In this document: in pieces, positions 34,262-43,325 of the stretch | Position numbering within the stretch: position 1 is the first letter of the stretch | Layout of the letters: each line of letters begins with the position of its first letter | Assembly (NCBI RefSeq): GCF_000802225.1 | Contig: NZ_JTDI01000001.1 | Location: 310,001 to 374,000 of the forward strand | DNA from: Novosphingobium malaysiense | GTDB taxonomy: Bacteria; Pseudomonadota; Alphaproteobacteria; Sphingomonadales; Sphingomonadaceae | Direction of reading: 5' to 3' | Length of the DNA stretch: 64,000 nt | Made by a program: the position numbers and the translations under genes | Notes under the pieces: generated by a model | Database searches by the model: none | What the model was told of the DNA's origin: nothing | Seen by the model: the letters and a program-made list of their open reading frames with translations, nothing else

Positions 34262-35023
34262 ATGGCCAGTGCTCCGCGAATCTATTCTGCCGCCCTTGTC
34301 GTGATCGGCGACGAAATTCTCTCCGGCCGCACCCACGACAAGAATATCGCCCAGGTCGCGACCTGGCTCCAGGTCCAGGGCATCCGCCTCAAGGAAGTAC
34401 GGGTCGTCGCAGACGAGGTGGACGCGATCGTCGAAGCCGTGAACACGCTGCGCGCCCGCAACGATTATCTCTTCACCACCGGCGGCATCGGCCCCACGCA
34501 TGACGACATCACGGTCGATGCTATCGCCGAAGCGCTCGGCGTGCCGGTGATCGTCCATCCGGAAGCACGGGCCATCCTCGAAGGGTATTACGATACCCGT
34601 GGTGGGTTGAGCGATGCCCGCCTGCGCATGGCGCGTACGCCGGAGGGCGCAACGCTGATCCCGAACCGCTATACCGGAGCCCCCGGTATCCGCTGCGAGA
34701 ACGTATTCATCATGGCTGGCGTGCCCAGCATCACGGCCGGTATGCTCGATGCGCTTTCAGGTCAGCTGGAAGGCGGAGCCCCGCTGCTTTCGGAGACGAT
34801 CGGATGCTGGGTCGGCGAAAGCGAGGTGGCGGACCTGCTGCGCGAAACCGAGAAGGAGTTCGATACCTGCCAGATCGGCTCCTATCCGTTCTGGGCCGAG
34901 GGCAAGACCGGCGCGAACTTCGTGATCCGATCGGTGAATGCCGCGGACCTGGCCGCATGCACCCGGGCGCTTGTGCGCGGGCTCGAAGCGCTAAACAAGC
35001 CTGCGATCGCCGGGGGTATCTGA
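34262..35023 (+). CDS. CinA-like molybdopterin-binding domain protein
   Basis: A 253-residue protein with the MoCF/CinA N-terminal fold. AALVVIGDEILSGRTHDKN and LFTTGGIGPTHDDITVDAIAEALG are the conserved blocks; FIMAGVPSITAGML follows. There is no C-terminal nicotinamide-mononucleotide deamidase domain, so it is the short form. Short CinA-like proteins are reported as FAD or nucleotide pyrophosphatases or are uncharacterised. It starts nine bases after the monooxygenase stop and runs into the next gene. Confidence 0.88.
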   Translation: MASAPRIYSAALVVIGDEILSGRTHDKNIAQVATWLQVQGIRLKEVRVVADEVDAIVEAVNTLRARNDYLFTTGGIGPTHDDITVDAIAEALGVPVIVHPEARAILEGYYDTRGGLSDARLRMARTPEGATLIPNRYTGAPGIRCENVFIMAGVPSITAGMLDALSGQLEGGAPLLSETIGCWVGESEVADLLRETEKEFDTCQIGSYPFWAEGKTGANFVIRSVNAADLAACTRALVRGLEALNKPAIAGGI

Positions 35024-35024
35024 T

Positions 35025-35573
35025 TTGCTCGTGCCGATCGTAGCGATGGCAGCCCCCGCAATGGAACACCCCGCCCAACCGACCATAGAGGCCTTCGAGG
35101 CCGTGCTGCGGCGCCACGACAGTGCCACGCTCGCGCTTGAGGAGTGGTGCAATACGCGCGGCTTTGCCGATCCGGCGCAGGTCACCGCCCATGGCAGCAA
35201 GGCGCGCGTGGGAGAACCGCCCGCTGCAGTCGTCTCGCATCTGGAACTGCGCGAAGGCGAGTCCGTTGCCATGCGCAACGTCAAGCTGACATGCGGGCAG
35301 ACCGTGCTGTCGGTTGCATGGAACTGGTATGTGCCCGCACGCCTTACGCCGGAAATGAACGCGGCCCTCGATGCCAGCGACGCCCCGTTCGGCAAGGTCG
35401 TCGCGCCTCTGGGCTTTCGCCGGCAGCCTCTTGAAAACGTGCGCGGCCAGGCGGAGGGTTGCCCCGAAGGCACAATTTCCACGCACCGCGCAGTGCTGAT
35501 TCTGCCCGACGGTCGTCCGCTGGCCTACCTCATCGAGTGCTATACGGCCGCAAACCTAGCCGACAGCCTCTAG
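35025..35573 (+). CDS. Hypothetical exported protein, chorismate-lyase-like pattern
   Basis: A 182-residue protein beginning at a TTG one base after the upstream stop, or at an ATG seven codons later. The first residues are hydrophobic and may form a short signal. The middle WNWYVPARLTPEMNAAL followed by APFGKVVAPLGFRRQ recalls UbiC/chorismate-lyase-like domains, where an aromatic stretch precedes a PLG turn. Three Cys are spread through the chain. Only the pattern supports this, so the activity is a guess. Confidence 0.5.
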   Translation: MLVPIVAMAAPAMEHPAQPTIEAFEAVLRRHDSATLALEEWCNTRGFADPAQVTAHGSKARVGEPPAAVVSHLELREGESVAMRNVKLTCGQTVLSVAWNWYVPARLTPEMNAALDASDAPFGKVVAPLGFRRQPLENVRGQAEGCPEGTISTHRAVLILPDGRPLAYLIECYTAANLADSL

Positions 35574-35596
35574 ACGAAGCCGCCGGCAGGTCGGAA

Positions 35597-36445
35597 TCAG
35601 GCGGCAACCGCCTCAGCGCCGGCGATCGAAGTGCGGTGCATCATGCGGCCGGTCGACTTGTCGTAGGGGATTGCCCGGTGCATCGCGCCGGTGTTGTCCC
35701 AGATCACGAAATCGCCCTTCTTCCATTTATGGCGCAGCGAGTAGGCCGGCTGGGCAGCCCATTCCTGCAAGCGCATCAGCATTGCGCGGCCGGCAGGAAT
35801 ATCCATGCCGACGATGTGGTCGGCGGTCGTGCCGATGACCATCGACTTGCGTCCGTCGTCGTGCGTCCAGACAAGCGGATGTTCCTTGACGAGACCGATA
35901 CCCAGCACGCGCTCGCGGTGCTTTTCGGGAATCGCATCGGCAATCGGAGAGAGACTGGCCCTGACCGAGTGCACTGCCTTGAGACCCTCCAGCGCCTGCT
36001 TCTCGTCCTCGGGCAGGCCGGCGTAGGCGGCGTAGGTGCTGGCGAACTCCGTCTCGCCGCCCTTGTCCGGCGCGATGCGGCAGGAAAGCAGCGTCGCGAA
36101 GGGCGGCGGCATGTCCACCGTGATGCCGTCCATATGCCAGAAGAAAGTGCCCAGCACGTATTCGGGCTGCGGATTGATCTTCTCGTCCAGAGTGACCTGG
36201 TAGACGTCCTCGTCGTTAGACTGGACATTCGTGGTGTTGGTCAGCCGCATCTTCGGGCCGATCGCATTAGTAATCGCCAGTTGTTCCTCGTCGGTGAGGT
36301 TCAGTTCTGGAAACACCAGCACGGTGCGCTCGGCCACCTTCTCGCGAATCGCCTTTGCAGCTTCGGGCGCAAAGAGGTCGCTGCGGTCATCCCACGAGAC
36401 CCGCGAACCGATATGTTCCTTAATGTTTTCAAAGTGGATAGCCAT
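35597..36445 (-). CDS. TauD/TfdA family Fe(II)/2-oxoglutarate dioxygenase
   Basis: A 282-residue enzyme starting at MAIHFENI; the frame is open upstream but without family features. The iron ligands are His and Asp in FWHMDG and the distal His in GAMHRAIP; an Arg near RMMHRTSIAG should hold 2-oxoglutarate. WDNTGAMHRA is the usual C-terminal block. Family members hydroxylate sulfonates, phenoxyacetates and other carboxylates. The substrate is not evident from neighbours. Confidence 0.88.
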   Translation of the reverse strand: MAIHFENIKEHIGSRVSWDDRSDLFAPEAAKAIREKVAERTVLVFPELNLTDEEQLAITNAIGPKMRLTNTTNVQSNDEDVYQVTLDEKINPQPEYVLGTFFWHMDGITVDMPPPFATLLSCRIAPDKGGETEFASTYAAYAGLPEDEKQALEGLKAVHSVRASLSPIADAIPEKHRERVLGIGLVKEHPLVWTHDDGRKSMVIGTTADHIVGMDIPAGRAMLMRLQEWAAQPAYSLRHKWKKGDFVIWDNTGAMHRAIPYDKSTGRMMHRTSIAGAEAVAA

Positions 36446-36585
36446 GACAGGCGCTTTCTCCCAGAGGCATGCTGAACAGGTGTACAGCATGTCGATACAT
36501 GGGAATCGTTCGCAGGTAAACGGGGAACGCAAGCGCCGGCGCGGATAGGTGATCACAGGAAACCGGGCAGGCACGCCACAAGGAC

Positions 36586-36631
36586 GGGCGGCACGTGGCC
36601 GCCCGCAAGATCCGGATGGTGAGACCATCCG
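36586..36631 (-). terminator. Two stem-loops downstream of UrcA-family gene
   Basis: GGGCGGC pairs with GCCGCCC (36586-36604) and CGGATGGT pairs with ACCATCCG around three bases (36613-36631). They lie directly after the UrcA-family stop on the reverse strand. No T-run follows, so termination strength is uncertain. Confidence 0.4.
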
Positions 36632-36658
36632 AGGGACACACCTGCCTGGGACGATCGG

Positions 36659-36991
36659 CTATTGCCCGCGCACCGCGATGCGCTTCGCACTGGCGTCGTT
36701 GCGATGGGCGAGCGCGAATTCCCGCTGATCTTTCGCCGAGGCCCACGCCTCGTCCTTGCAGCGGCGCATATCGCGCACCTGGCCGAGGTCGCGGATGTTC
36801 ACCTGGCCGCAGACAGCCGCAACAGCGCGATGCAACCGGTAGTCGAGCGCTGCCACGCCCTGATCGCTATTCAGGTTCAGGTCACCATACTCCACCGTGT
36901 AGGTGGCCTCTTCGCGCATTTGTGCCTGCGCAGGGACGCACGTGGTGAACGCGGCCACTGCCGAAACCATTGTAATTGCAAGCTTGTTCAT
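36659..36991 (-). CDS. UrcA family protein
   Basis: A 110-residue exported protein starting at MNKLAITM with a signal peptide ending near AQAQM. The mature part has the UrcA pattern: VEYGDLNLNSDQGVAALDYRLHRAVAAVCG, DLGQVRDMRRC, and a C-terminal helix. The two cysteines probably form a disulfide. UrcA proteins are common in Sphingomonadales and Caulobacterales and have no proven role. It is divergent from the CadC-like regulator. Confidence 0.85.
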   Translation of the reverse strand: MNKLAITMVSAVAAFTTCVPAQAQMREEATYTVEYGDLNLNSDQGVAALDYRLHRAVAAVCGQVNIRDLGQVRDMRRCKDEAWASAKDQREFALAHRNDASAKRIAVRGQ

Positions 36992-37253
36992 GATCCGTCC
37001 TCCGAATAGGTCCTGAGATCCGCAGTTGCGGAAGTACGGTCCGCAAGTGCTGTCGAATTCCGAACTTCGGCGACCTCGTGTTTCGAATCGGAACGATGGA
37101 CATGATCCGCCATCGCGGCCCAAAGCGTCACCAAGGCGGACTGATTTGAACCTTATGAAATGCTTATGATCTTCTGATCTTTGATAGATTGTTTGTTAAT
37201 TCTCTTAGGAAACGACATCTCCTGACTTATGCTGCCGCAAAAGGGGAGAGACG

Positions 37254-39581
37254 TTGACTTGGGATTCGATCGACACGGCTCCTGACAAAACCGCCGATCC
37301 ACAAGGCCCATGCCGTGGAGCGATCGATCTTGCCCATGCCAGCGCATTCGAACTCGGCAACCTCCATGTAGAACCGGCCCTGAGGCGCATGTCCGGGCCG
37401 CTTGGAACGCAGTCGGTCGAACCCAAGGTCATGCAGGTTTTCCTGGCATTTGCACAGCAACCAGGCACGATCCTGTCGCGTGACGACCTGATGGCCACGT
37501 GCTGGAACGGCCGGATCGTGGGCGATGCATCGATAAACCGGATCCTGTCCCTTCTGCGCGCGACACTGCGCGAAGTGGCAGGCGAGGTCCCCTGGATCGA
37601 AACCATCCCCAAGGTCGGCTACCGGCTGCTGACGACGGGGGAAGACGCCGAGGACGAAACACAGGCGCCTGCGACAGTGAACGAAATGCCGGAATCGTCC
37701 TCGCGCCTCTCCGGCAAGGATAGGCCTTTCCCCGCATGGACGAGATCGTTGTTCGCCGCCGCAGTGTTGGCGGTCGCGGCCGTTACCCTCACCGCGTGGC
37801 TGGCGCGGGGGCGCGATGCCGCGAACACGGATACACTGCTCATCGCCCCCATGACCGAACGCAGCGACGGCTTCTTTGCACGCGGCTTCGAAGAGGAGAT
37901 GCGCAGGGAACTTGCGCACTGCACCGGCATTCGGATCATCGGAAATCGCGGCATGGAAGATCCTAAGGATAATACATCCTCCTTGCTCGAGCTCGGACGC
38001 CGGCTTGGCGCCGGCTTCGTGATGCGCGGCCAACTCGTTCGTACGGGCTCGCGTATCTACCTGGACGGCAGCGTGACCAATGCGGCCTCCGGCGAGCAGG
38101 TCTGGAAGGCGCGCGTTGCCACCTCGCAATCGCTCGTCGACGACCTGCCCCGGCGGGTTGCCAATGAAATATGTTCTGCATTGGGAGGCGGCGCGCCACC
38201 TGCCCCGGCAGGAAAGCGGCAGGGGATCGATAAATCCACCTACTCGCTCTACCTGAGCGCGCTCGGCATGATCCGCAGCCGGGATCCTGACCGCATGGAA
38301 GATGCCCGGCATGTCCTTCAAACGATCGTCGCTCGGCAACAGACCTTCTCAGAAGGATGGAGCGCACTTGCCAAGGCGGAATTCCTCTTGGCGTCCTGCA
38401 ACGCGGTCGACGATGATCGCAAGATGCGACTGGAGGCTGCGGAACATGCCCGGCACGCGATCACCCTCGATGCCGGCAATGCCGAAGCCCACGCGGTTCT
38501 GGGCTCCCTCGACAGGACCCCGCAGCTGCGGCTGCAACACCTGCGAAGGGCGACCGAGCTGGCCCCCGACAACGCGGAAGCATGGCTGTGGCTCGCCAAC
38601 GAGCTGTCCCAACAGGGCCGGTTCAAGCAAGGGCTCGACGCGATCATTCAGTCACACAACGTGGACCCGACATGGAGACGCTCGGCGCAGGCGTCGACTG
38701 CCGCGGATTCCCTGGGCATGATCGACCTTGCCGATCGTATCGACCAGGAAACGATCCAGGCGTCCACCGACCCGGCCCAGCAGAACATGGCGCAAGCATG
38801 GATGGCCTTGCGGCATGGGAATTGGACGGGTTTTGTTCGGGCCGCCGATCAGGCGGCGATCGACGGGACGCAAGGGGAGATGTTCGAGCGCAATCGATAC
38901 AGCCTTGTTGCCCGGGCCTACCTCGGCCTCCTGCCTCGTCCCAAGGCCCCGCCGGCATCGCCCGCCGGGATGACCCGCTATATTCTCGCGGGCCAAGCGC
39001 CAACACGCGAGGATCTAAAGCGGTCGGGAATATCACCGAGCGAATTCTGGTGTTATTACCTCGGCATCGGCATCACCCCGATAATCTACCTGAACGAACG
39101 CCGAGGCGCGGAAATGCTGTCGCTTTGGCGGAACACCTTCGCCACGCCGCAGGAATTTCGGGACAAGGCACATGCATGCAACGGCGACCCGCTCATTTTC
39201 GTCCACATGGCACCATACCTGATGCTCGCATCGCGCGAAATGCAGGATCCGCTCTTTGCGAACCTCGTGCAGACGGAAGCGGTCAAGATCGTCTCCTCCA
39301 CCCAGAACCAGACGCACGTTCCGGCAGGCTTCCTTGTCGATCAGGCCCGCTTGGCAGCCGTGTCCGGAGACAGGAAAACGGCAATAGAGAAACTGGAGAG
39401 CGGCATACGCCAGGGCTGGCCGCAAGTGGACATGATAACGCAGGCCCCGTTCATTGGAACTCTGTTCGACGACCCGGCCTTCTCGGCCATTGCAAACGAT
39501 CCGCGCTTCCGGGGCCTGGCATTGAAACTCGCCACCGATCGGGAGCGCGCACGCGCAAGCCTGAGCGCGCCTCTGCAGTAG
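37254..39581 (+). CDS. CadC-like membrane regulator: winged helix, TM segment, TPR-type repeats
   Basis: A 775-residue protein. It begins at a TTG with a strong GGGGAG seven bases upstream; no ATG fits. Residues about 38-128 form an OmpR-type winged helix (SVEPKVMQVFLAFAQQPGTILSRDDLMATCWNG...INRILSLLRATL...WIETIPKVGYRLL). One transmembrane helix (about 162-184) links to a periplasmic part with a FlgO-like section (LLIAPMTER, GRRLGAGFVMRG) and helical TPR-like repeats. Such proteins sense envelope signals and bind DNA from the membrane. It is divergent from the UrcA-family gene. Confidence 0.85.
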   Translation: MTWDSIDTAPDKTADPQGPCRGAIDLAHASAFELGNLHVEPALRRMSGPLGTQSVEPKVMQVFLAFAQQPGTILSRDDLMATCWNGRIVGDASINRILSLLRATLREVAGEVPWIETIPKVGYRLLTTGEDAEDETQAPATVNEMPESSSRLSGKDRPFPAWTRSLFAAAVLAVAAVTLTAWLARGRDAANTDTLLIAPMTERSDGFFARGFEEEMRRELAHCTGIRIIGNRGMEDPKDNTSSLLELGRRLGAGFVMRGQLVRTGSRIYLDGSVTNAASGEQVWKARVATSQSLVDDLPRRVANEICSALGGGAPPAPAGKRQGIDKSTYSLYLSALGMIRSRDPDRMEDARHVLQTIVARQQTFSEGWSALAKAEFLLASCNAVDDDRKMRLEAAEHARHAITLDAGNAEAHAVLGSLDRTPQLRLQHLRRATELAPDNAEAWLWLANELSQQGRFKQGLDAIIQSHNVDPTWRRSAQASTAADSLGMIDLADRIDQETIQASTDPAQQNMAQAWMALRHGNWTGFVRAADQAAIDGTQGEMFERNRYSLVARAYLGLLPRPKAPPASPAGMTRYILAGQAPTREDLKRSGISPSEFWCYYLGIGITPIIYLNERRGAEMLSLWRNTFATPQEFRDKAHACNGDPLIFVHMAPYLMLASREMQDPLFANLVQTEAVKIVSSTQNQTHVPAGFLVDQARLAAVSGDRKTAIEKLESGIRQGWPQVDMITQAPFIGTLFDDPAFSAIANDPRFRGLALKLATDRERARASLSAPLQ

Positions 39582-39611
39582 CGATAGACATCCGCTCTGT
39601 TTCGCGGTGAC

Positions 39612-39650
39612 GCCCACCGCAGGAAAGGCAGAGCCATTCCTGCGGTGGGC
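39612..39650. terminator. Bidirectional terminator between convergent genes
   Basis: Perfect 14-bp arms (39612-39625 and 39637-39650) enclose an 11-base loop, between the stops of the CadC-like regulator and the siderophore receptor. A CCCTTT tract lies on one side only, so it may work best for the forward gene. Confidence 0.65.
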
Positions 39651-39662
39651 TGCCCCTTTGGG

Positions 39663-41741
39663 TCAGAATTTCACCCGGGCCGTGAAGCGCGCGTTGATCG
39701 GCGCGCCCGGGGTGATGTTGTTGTTGTTGTGCGCGGCGGCGAAATAGGTCTCGTCGAGAGCATTCTCGACATTGATCTGCAGCTCCAACGCTTCGTTCAC
39801 GGTGTAGAACATGGCCGCGTCGATCCGGGTGAAGCCCGGGAGGCGCGTGGTTGTCGCGGAGGTACGGTTGGCCGCGAACTGGCTCGACTGGTGGACAATG
39901 CCCAGCCCGACGCCGACGGAGCGGTTGAAATCGTACCTGTTCCACAGCGCGAACTGGTGTTCGGGCACCTGGCCGAGGCGGACGAAATCGTTCCCGCGCA
40001 GCTTGGCGTCCTGATACGTGTATCCACCACTTACCTGCCAACCGGGCAGCACCTGACCGGCCAGTGCAAGCTCGACGCCGCGGGTGCGGGTCTTGCCGGC
40101 GACGATGCTCGTTGCCGGATCGGCCGGGTTGGGGGTGGTGGCATTGGTCTGGTCGAGTTGGAACGCGGCCACCGTCAGATTGAGATCCGGGCGAATGTTC
40201 CACTTCGCGCCGACCTCGTAATTGGTGAACTTTTCCGGCGCCAAATCCTCGTCGCTGGTCGACAGGGACAGGAACTGGTCGCCCGACCGCGGCTGGAACG
40301 ACTGGCTGTAGCTGCCGTAGATGGAAATGTTTTCCCGCGGCTTCACGATCAGGCCGACGCGTGGCGACCACTTCTCGTCGGTGCGGCCAAAGACGCGATT
40401 GTTGTCCTGGAAGTCGGTGCCGTTGATCTCGAAGCGATCATAGCGAATGCCGACGACGAGATCGACATGGTCGCCGAAGCTGATCTGGTCTTGCGCATAG
40501 GCGGAAAGGAACTCGACGTTCGAGGCGCGATTGCGGCTCAGCGCGGGGAACGTCACCGTCGGGTAGACGATGTTCGAAAGGTCGAGCGTGTCGCTCGACA
40601 ACTCCGCGTTGCGCCGCTGGTTGGTCGAGTCCTGATCGCCGTATTCGAGGCCCAGCAGGATCTGGTTGGCGATACCGCCTAGATTGACGTCGGCGACCAG
40701 GTTGGTCTGGGCAATGAAGTTCTCGCGCGTGGTCGGATCGGTGTAGCCACGAAGGGACACGGTGCCGTCCACCGCCGTTGCCGCGCTGTTGGCATAGACG
40801 TTGGTGTAGTACTTGTCGTAGTCGCCATAAAGGACGGTGGTCGACCAGTTCAGGCGCTCGGTCAGTTCACCGTCGAGACGAGCCTTGACGATGTGAGCCT
40901 CGATCCCGGTCCGGTTGACGCCGGGCACGCCGAAGAACGTGTCGCGATGCCCCGGCAGCGGCCCCGGTGTGCAGGGCTGGGCACAGGCCAGCGCGGGAAC
41001 GCCGCGGTCGGTGACCCGGTCGTCATGGACGTATTCGTAGGAAAGGCCGGCCTTCCACCCCGGCGCGAATTCGAACGCGACGTAGGGATTCACCGCGTAG
41101 CGATCGCCTTCGTAGAAGTCCCGGTTGCTGTCGAGTTCCTCGTAGAATGCATTGAGCCGGAATGCGGCGCCTTCTGCGACCGGCATGTTGACGTCGGTGG
41201 ATGCGGTCCAGGCGCCGAACGTGTTGATGCTGGCCTCGCCGGCCACGAACATGCGCTCCGCCGATGGAGTCTTCTGGACACGGTTGACGATGCCGCCGCC
41301 ACCGCCGCGGCCGAAGATCAGGGCATAGGGCCCCTTCAGCACCTCGACGCGCTGGATATTGTAGAGATTGCGGAAATACTGGACGTCGTCGCGCACCCCA
41401 TCAAGGAAGAAGTCTGCAGTCGTGTTCTGGCCGCGAAGCGTGATCTGGTCGCGGTTGCCTTCGCCCTGCCCGATGGTGACCCCGGGCACATAGCGCAGCA
41501 CATCGGCGAGGCTGCGGTGCGCCTGATCCTCGATCTGCTCGCGAGTGACGGCATTGATCGTCTGCGGAACGTCGATCAGCGGCGTGTCGGTCTTCGTGGC
41601 CGTCGCCGAGTCGATCGTGACGTACCCCTCAGACTCGCCGGTCACCAGGATGGTGGGCTCATTCTCGCCCGCCGCTTCGTCGGCGAGCGCGGTTCCCGGA
41701 AGCGCGAGCGCCGCAGCCGTCATCAATAGCTTGTGTTTCAT
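39663..41741 (-). CDS. TonB-dependent siderophore receptor
   Basis: A 692-residue outer-membrane receptor. The signal peptide ends near GTALADE, and the plug domain shows TPLIDVPQTINAVTREQIEDQ, VPGVTIGQGEGNRDQITLRGQN and RVEVLKGPYALIFGRGGGGG, the pattern of catecholate or hydroxamate siderophore receptors such as FhuA and Fiu relatives. The barrel ends in RVKF. An iron-box-like inverted repeat lies 48 bases upstream. It should import ferric siderophores using TonB-ExbBD energy. Confidence 0.92.
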   Translation of the reverse strand: MKHKLLMTAAALALPGTALADEAAGENEPTILVTGESEGYVTIDSATATKTDTPLIDVPQTINAVTREQIEDQAHRSLADVLRYVPGVTIGQGEGNRDQITLRGQNTTADFFLDGVRDDVQYFRNLYNIQRVEVLKGPYALIFGRGGGGGIVNRVQKTPSAERMFVAGEASINTFGAWTASTDVNMPVAEGAAFRLNAFYEELDSNRDFYEGDRYAVNPYVAFEFAPGWKAGLSYEYVHDDRVTDRGVPALACAQPCTPGPLPGHRDTFFGVPGVNRTGIEAHIVKARLDGELTERLNWSTTVLYGDYDKYYTNVYANSAATAVDGTVSLRGYTDPTTRENFIAQTNLVADVNLGGIANQILLGLEYGDQDSTNQRRNAELSSDTLDLSNIVYPTVTFPALSRNRASNVEFLSAYAQDQISFGDHVDLVVGIRYDRFEINGTDFQDNNRVFGRTDEKWSPRVGLIVKPRENISIYGSYSQSFQPRSGDQFLSLSTSDEDLAPEKFTNYEVGAKWNIRPDLNLTVAAFQLDQTNATTPNPADPATSIVAGKTRTRGVELALAGQVLPGWQVSGGYTYQDAKLRGNDFVRLGQVPEHQFALWNRYDFNRSVGVGLGIVHQSSQFAANRTSATTTRLPGFTRIDAAMFYTVNEALELQINVENALDETYFAAAHNNNNITPGAPINARFTARVKF

Positions 41742-41788
41742 GAATCCCCCTCATCTGCCTAATTTTCGATGCGGGGCCGCGCTTAACG

Positions 41789-41811
41789 CTATTGCAAATG
41801 CCTTGCAATAG
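41789..41811 (-). promoter_or_regulatory. Iron-box-like inverted repeat upstream of siderophore receptor
   Basis: CTATTGCAA and TTGCAATAG form perfect 9-bp arms around ATGCC. The ATTGCAAATG half is like Fur-type boxes seen before receptor genes in Proteobacteria. Its place just upstream of a siderophore receptor supports iron-dependent control, probably by Fur. Confidence 0.5.
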
Positions 41812-41929
41812 TGAAACATTTTGTTACAATCGGAACTCGCCTCCGCAGCAATTTCGCGATGCAAGGCCGGCTTCGAAACAGCCGACTCCCCGGTCGGTCA
41901 GCGGATTCCGCCAGGCGCCGCCAAGGACA

Positions 41930-41962
41930 AAAGAAAAGGGCCGGAAGGTTTCCCTTCCGGCC
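41930..41962 (-). terminator. Rho-independent terminator after rplA
   Basis: On the reverse strand a 10-bp stem (41939-41962) with a four-base loop is followed by a T-rich tract TTTTCTTTT. It lies 30 bases after the rplA stop and ends the rplK-rplA transcript. Confidence 0.85.
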
Positions 41963-41991
41963 TCTTTCTTGTTCGCTCGGTGCTCTGAAAA

Positions 41992-42693
41992 TCAGGCGCC
42001 GGCGACTTCCGTCGTATCGATCTTCAGGCCGGGGCCCATCGACGAGGACAGCGCGATCTTCTTCACGTACTTGCCCTTGGCGCCCGACGGCTTGGCCTTG
42101 ACGATGGCATCGACGAACGCGTCGAAGTTCTTCTTCAGATCGTCGTCCGAGAACGACATCTTGCCGATGCCGGCGTGGATGATGCCCTGCTTCTCGACGC
42201 GGAACTCGATCTGGCCGCCCTTGGCGTCCTTCACGGCCTGTTCCACGTTCGGGGTGACAGTGCCCAGCTTGGGGTTCGGCATCAGGCCCTTGGGACCCAG
42301 CAGCTTACCGAGACGGCCAACGACGCCCATCATGTCCGGGGTGGCAATGACGCGGTCGTAGTCGAGGTTGCCGGCCTGCATGTCTTCCATGAGGTCCTCG
42401 GCACCCACCTTGTCGGCACCAGCCGCGGTTGCGGCTTCGGCCTTGTCGCCCTTGGCGAACACGGCGACGCGAACCGTCTTGCCGGTACCGGCCGGGAGCG
42501 AAACCATGCCGCGGACCATCTGGTCGGCGTGGCGCGGATCGACGCCCAGGTTCATCGCGACTTCAACGGTCTCATCGAACTTGGTGGTCTTGAGGTCACG
42601 CAGGGTCTGAAGCGCTTCGCCAACGGCGTAGAGCTTCATGTTGTCGCCCAGCTTCTCGTTCAGCGACTTCTGCTTCTTGGTCAGCTTTGCCAT
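41992..42693 (-). CDS. rplA: 50S ribosomal protein L1
   Basis: A 233-residue L1 protein of normal length. [15 protein letters not shown] opens it, with [49 protein letters not shown] and [18 protein letters not shown] as conserved blocks. L1 forms the stalk near the E site and often represses its own operon by binding its mRNA. It lies four bases after rplK. Confidence 0.98.
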   Translation of the reverse strand: MAKLTKKQKSLNEKLGDNMKLYAVGEALQTLRDLKTTKFDETVEVAMNLGVDPRHADQMVRGMVSLPAGTGKTVRVAVFAKGDKAEAATAAGADKVGAEDLMEDMQAGNLDYDRVIATPDMMGVVGRLGKLLGPKGLMPNPKLGTVTPNVEQAVKDAKGGQIEFRVEKQGIIHAGIGKMSFSDDDLKKNFDAFVDAIVKAKPSGAKGKYVKKIALSSSMGPGLKIDTTEVAGA

Positions 42694-42697
42694 GTGA

Positions 42698-43129
42698 TCA
42701 GCCCTCCGTCACTTCGAGGCCCATCGCACGGGCCGAACCTTCGATGATCTTGGTCGCAGCCTCGATATCGTTGGCGTTGAGATCCTTCATCTTCATCTCG
42801 GCAATTTCGCTCAGCTTCGAGCGAGCGATCTTGCCGGCCGACACCTTGCCGGGCTCCTTCGAGCCGGACTTGAGGTTGGCGGCCTTCTTGATGAGGAACG
42901 AAGCCGGGGGCGTCTTGGTGACGAACGTGAAGCTGCGATCCGCATAGACCGTGATGATGGTCGGGATCGGCATGCCCTTTTCCATCTCCTGCGTGGCGGC
43001 ATTGAACGCCTTGCAGAATTCCATGATGTTCACACCGCGCTGACCCAGGGCGGGGCCGATCGGCGGCGAGGGGTTGGCGGCGCCGGCAGGCACCTGCAGC
43101 TTGATGTAGCCTTCAATTTTCTTGGCCAC
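42698..43129 (-). CDS. rplK: 50S ribosomal protein L11
   Basis: A 143-residue L11. The start is a GTG at 43129, preceded by [42 protein letters not shown] is the conserved N-terminal domain. It binds the GTPase-associated centre of 23S rRNA. It is co-transcribed with rplA. Unlike the usual secE-nusG-rplK order, an acyltransferase gene lies between nusG and rplK here. Confidence 0.98.
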   Translation of the reverse strand: MAKKIEGYIKLQVPAGAANPSPPIGPALGQRGVNIMEFCKAFNAATQEMEKGMPIPTIITVYADRSFTFVTKTPPASFLIKKAANLKSGSKEPGKVSAGKIARSKLSEIAEMKMKDLNANDIEAATKIIEGSARAMGLEVTEG

Positions 43130-43325
43130 GAGAGGCCTCCTTTCACACTATCGCTCCTGCGCACGAACATGGTCCGAGGCAAAAGCTCATGTTAAGCGGT
43201 CGAACAGACGCCTGAGCGCCCTCCCGCACGAGAATCGCTTCGGCCCCGGGAAATCCGCAGGCCGCCGCGAAGTGGGCGCCCCTAACCGAATTCGGAACAA
43301 AAGGAAAGAGGCGTATTCGGATCTG

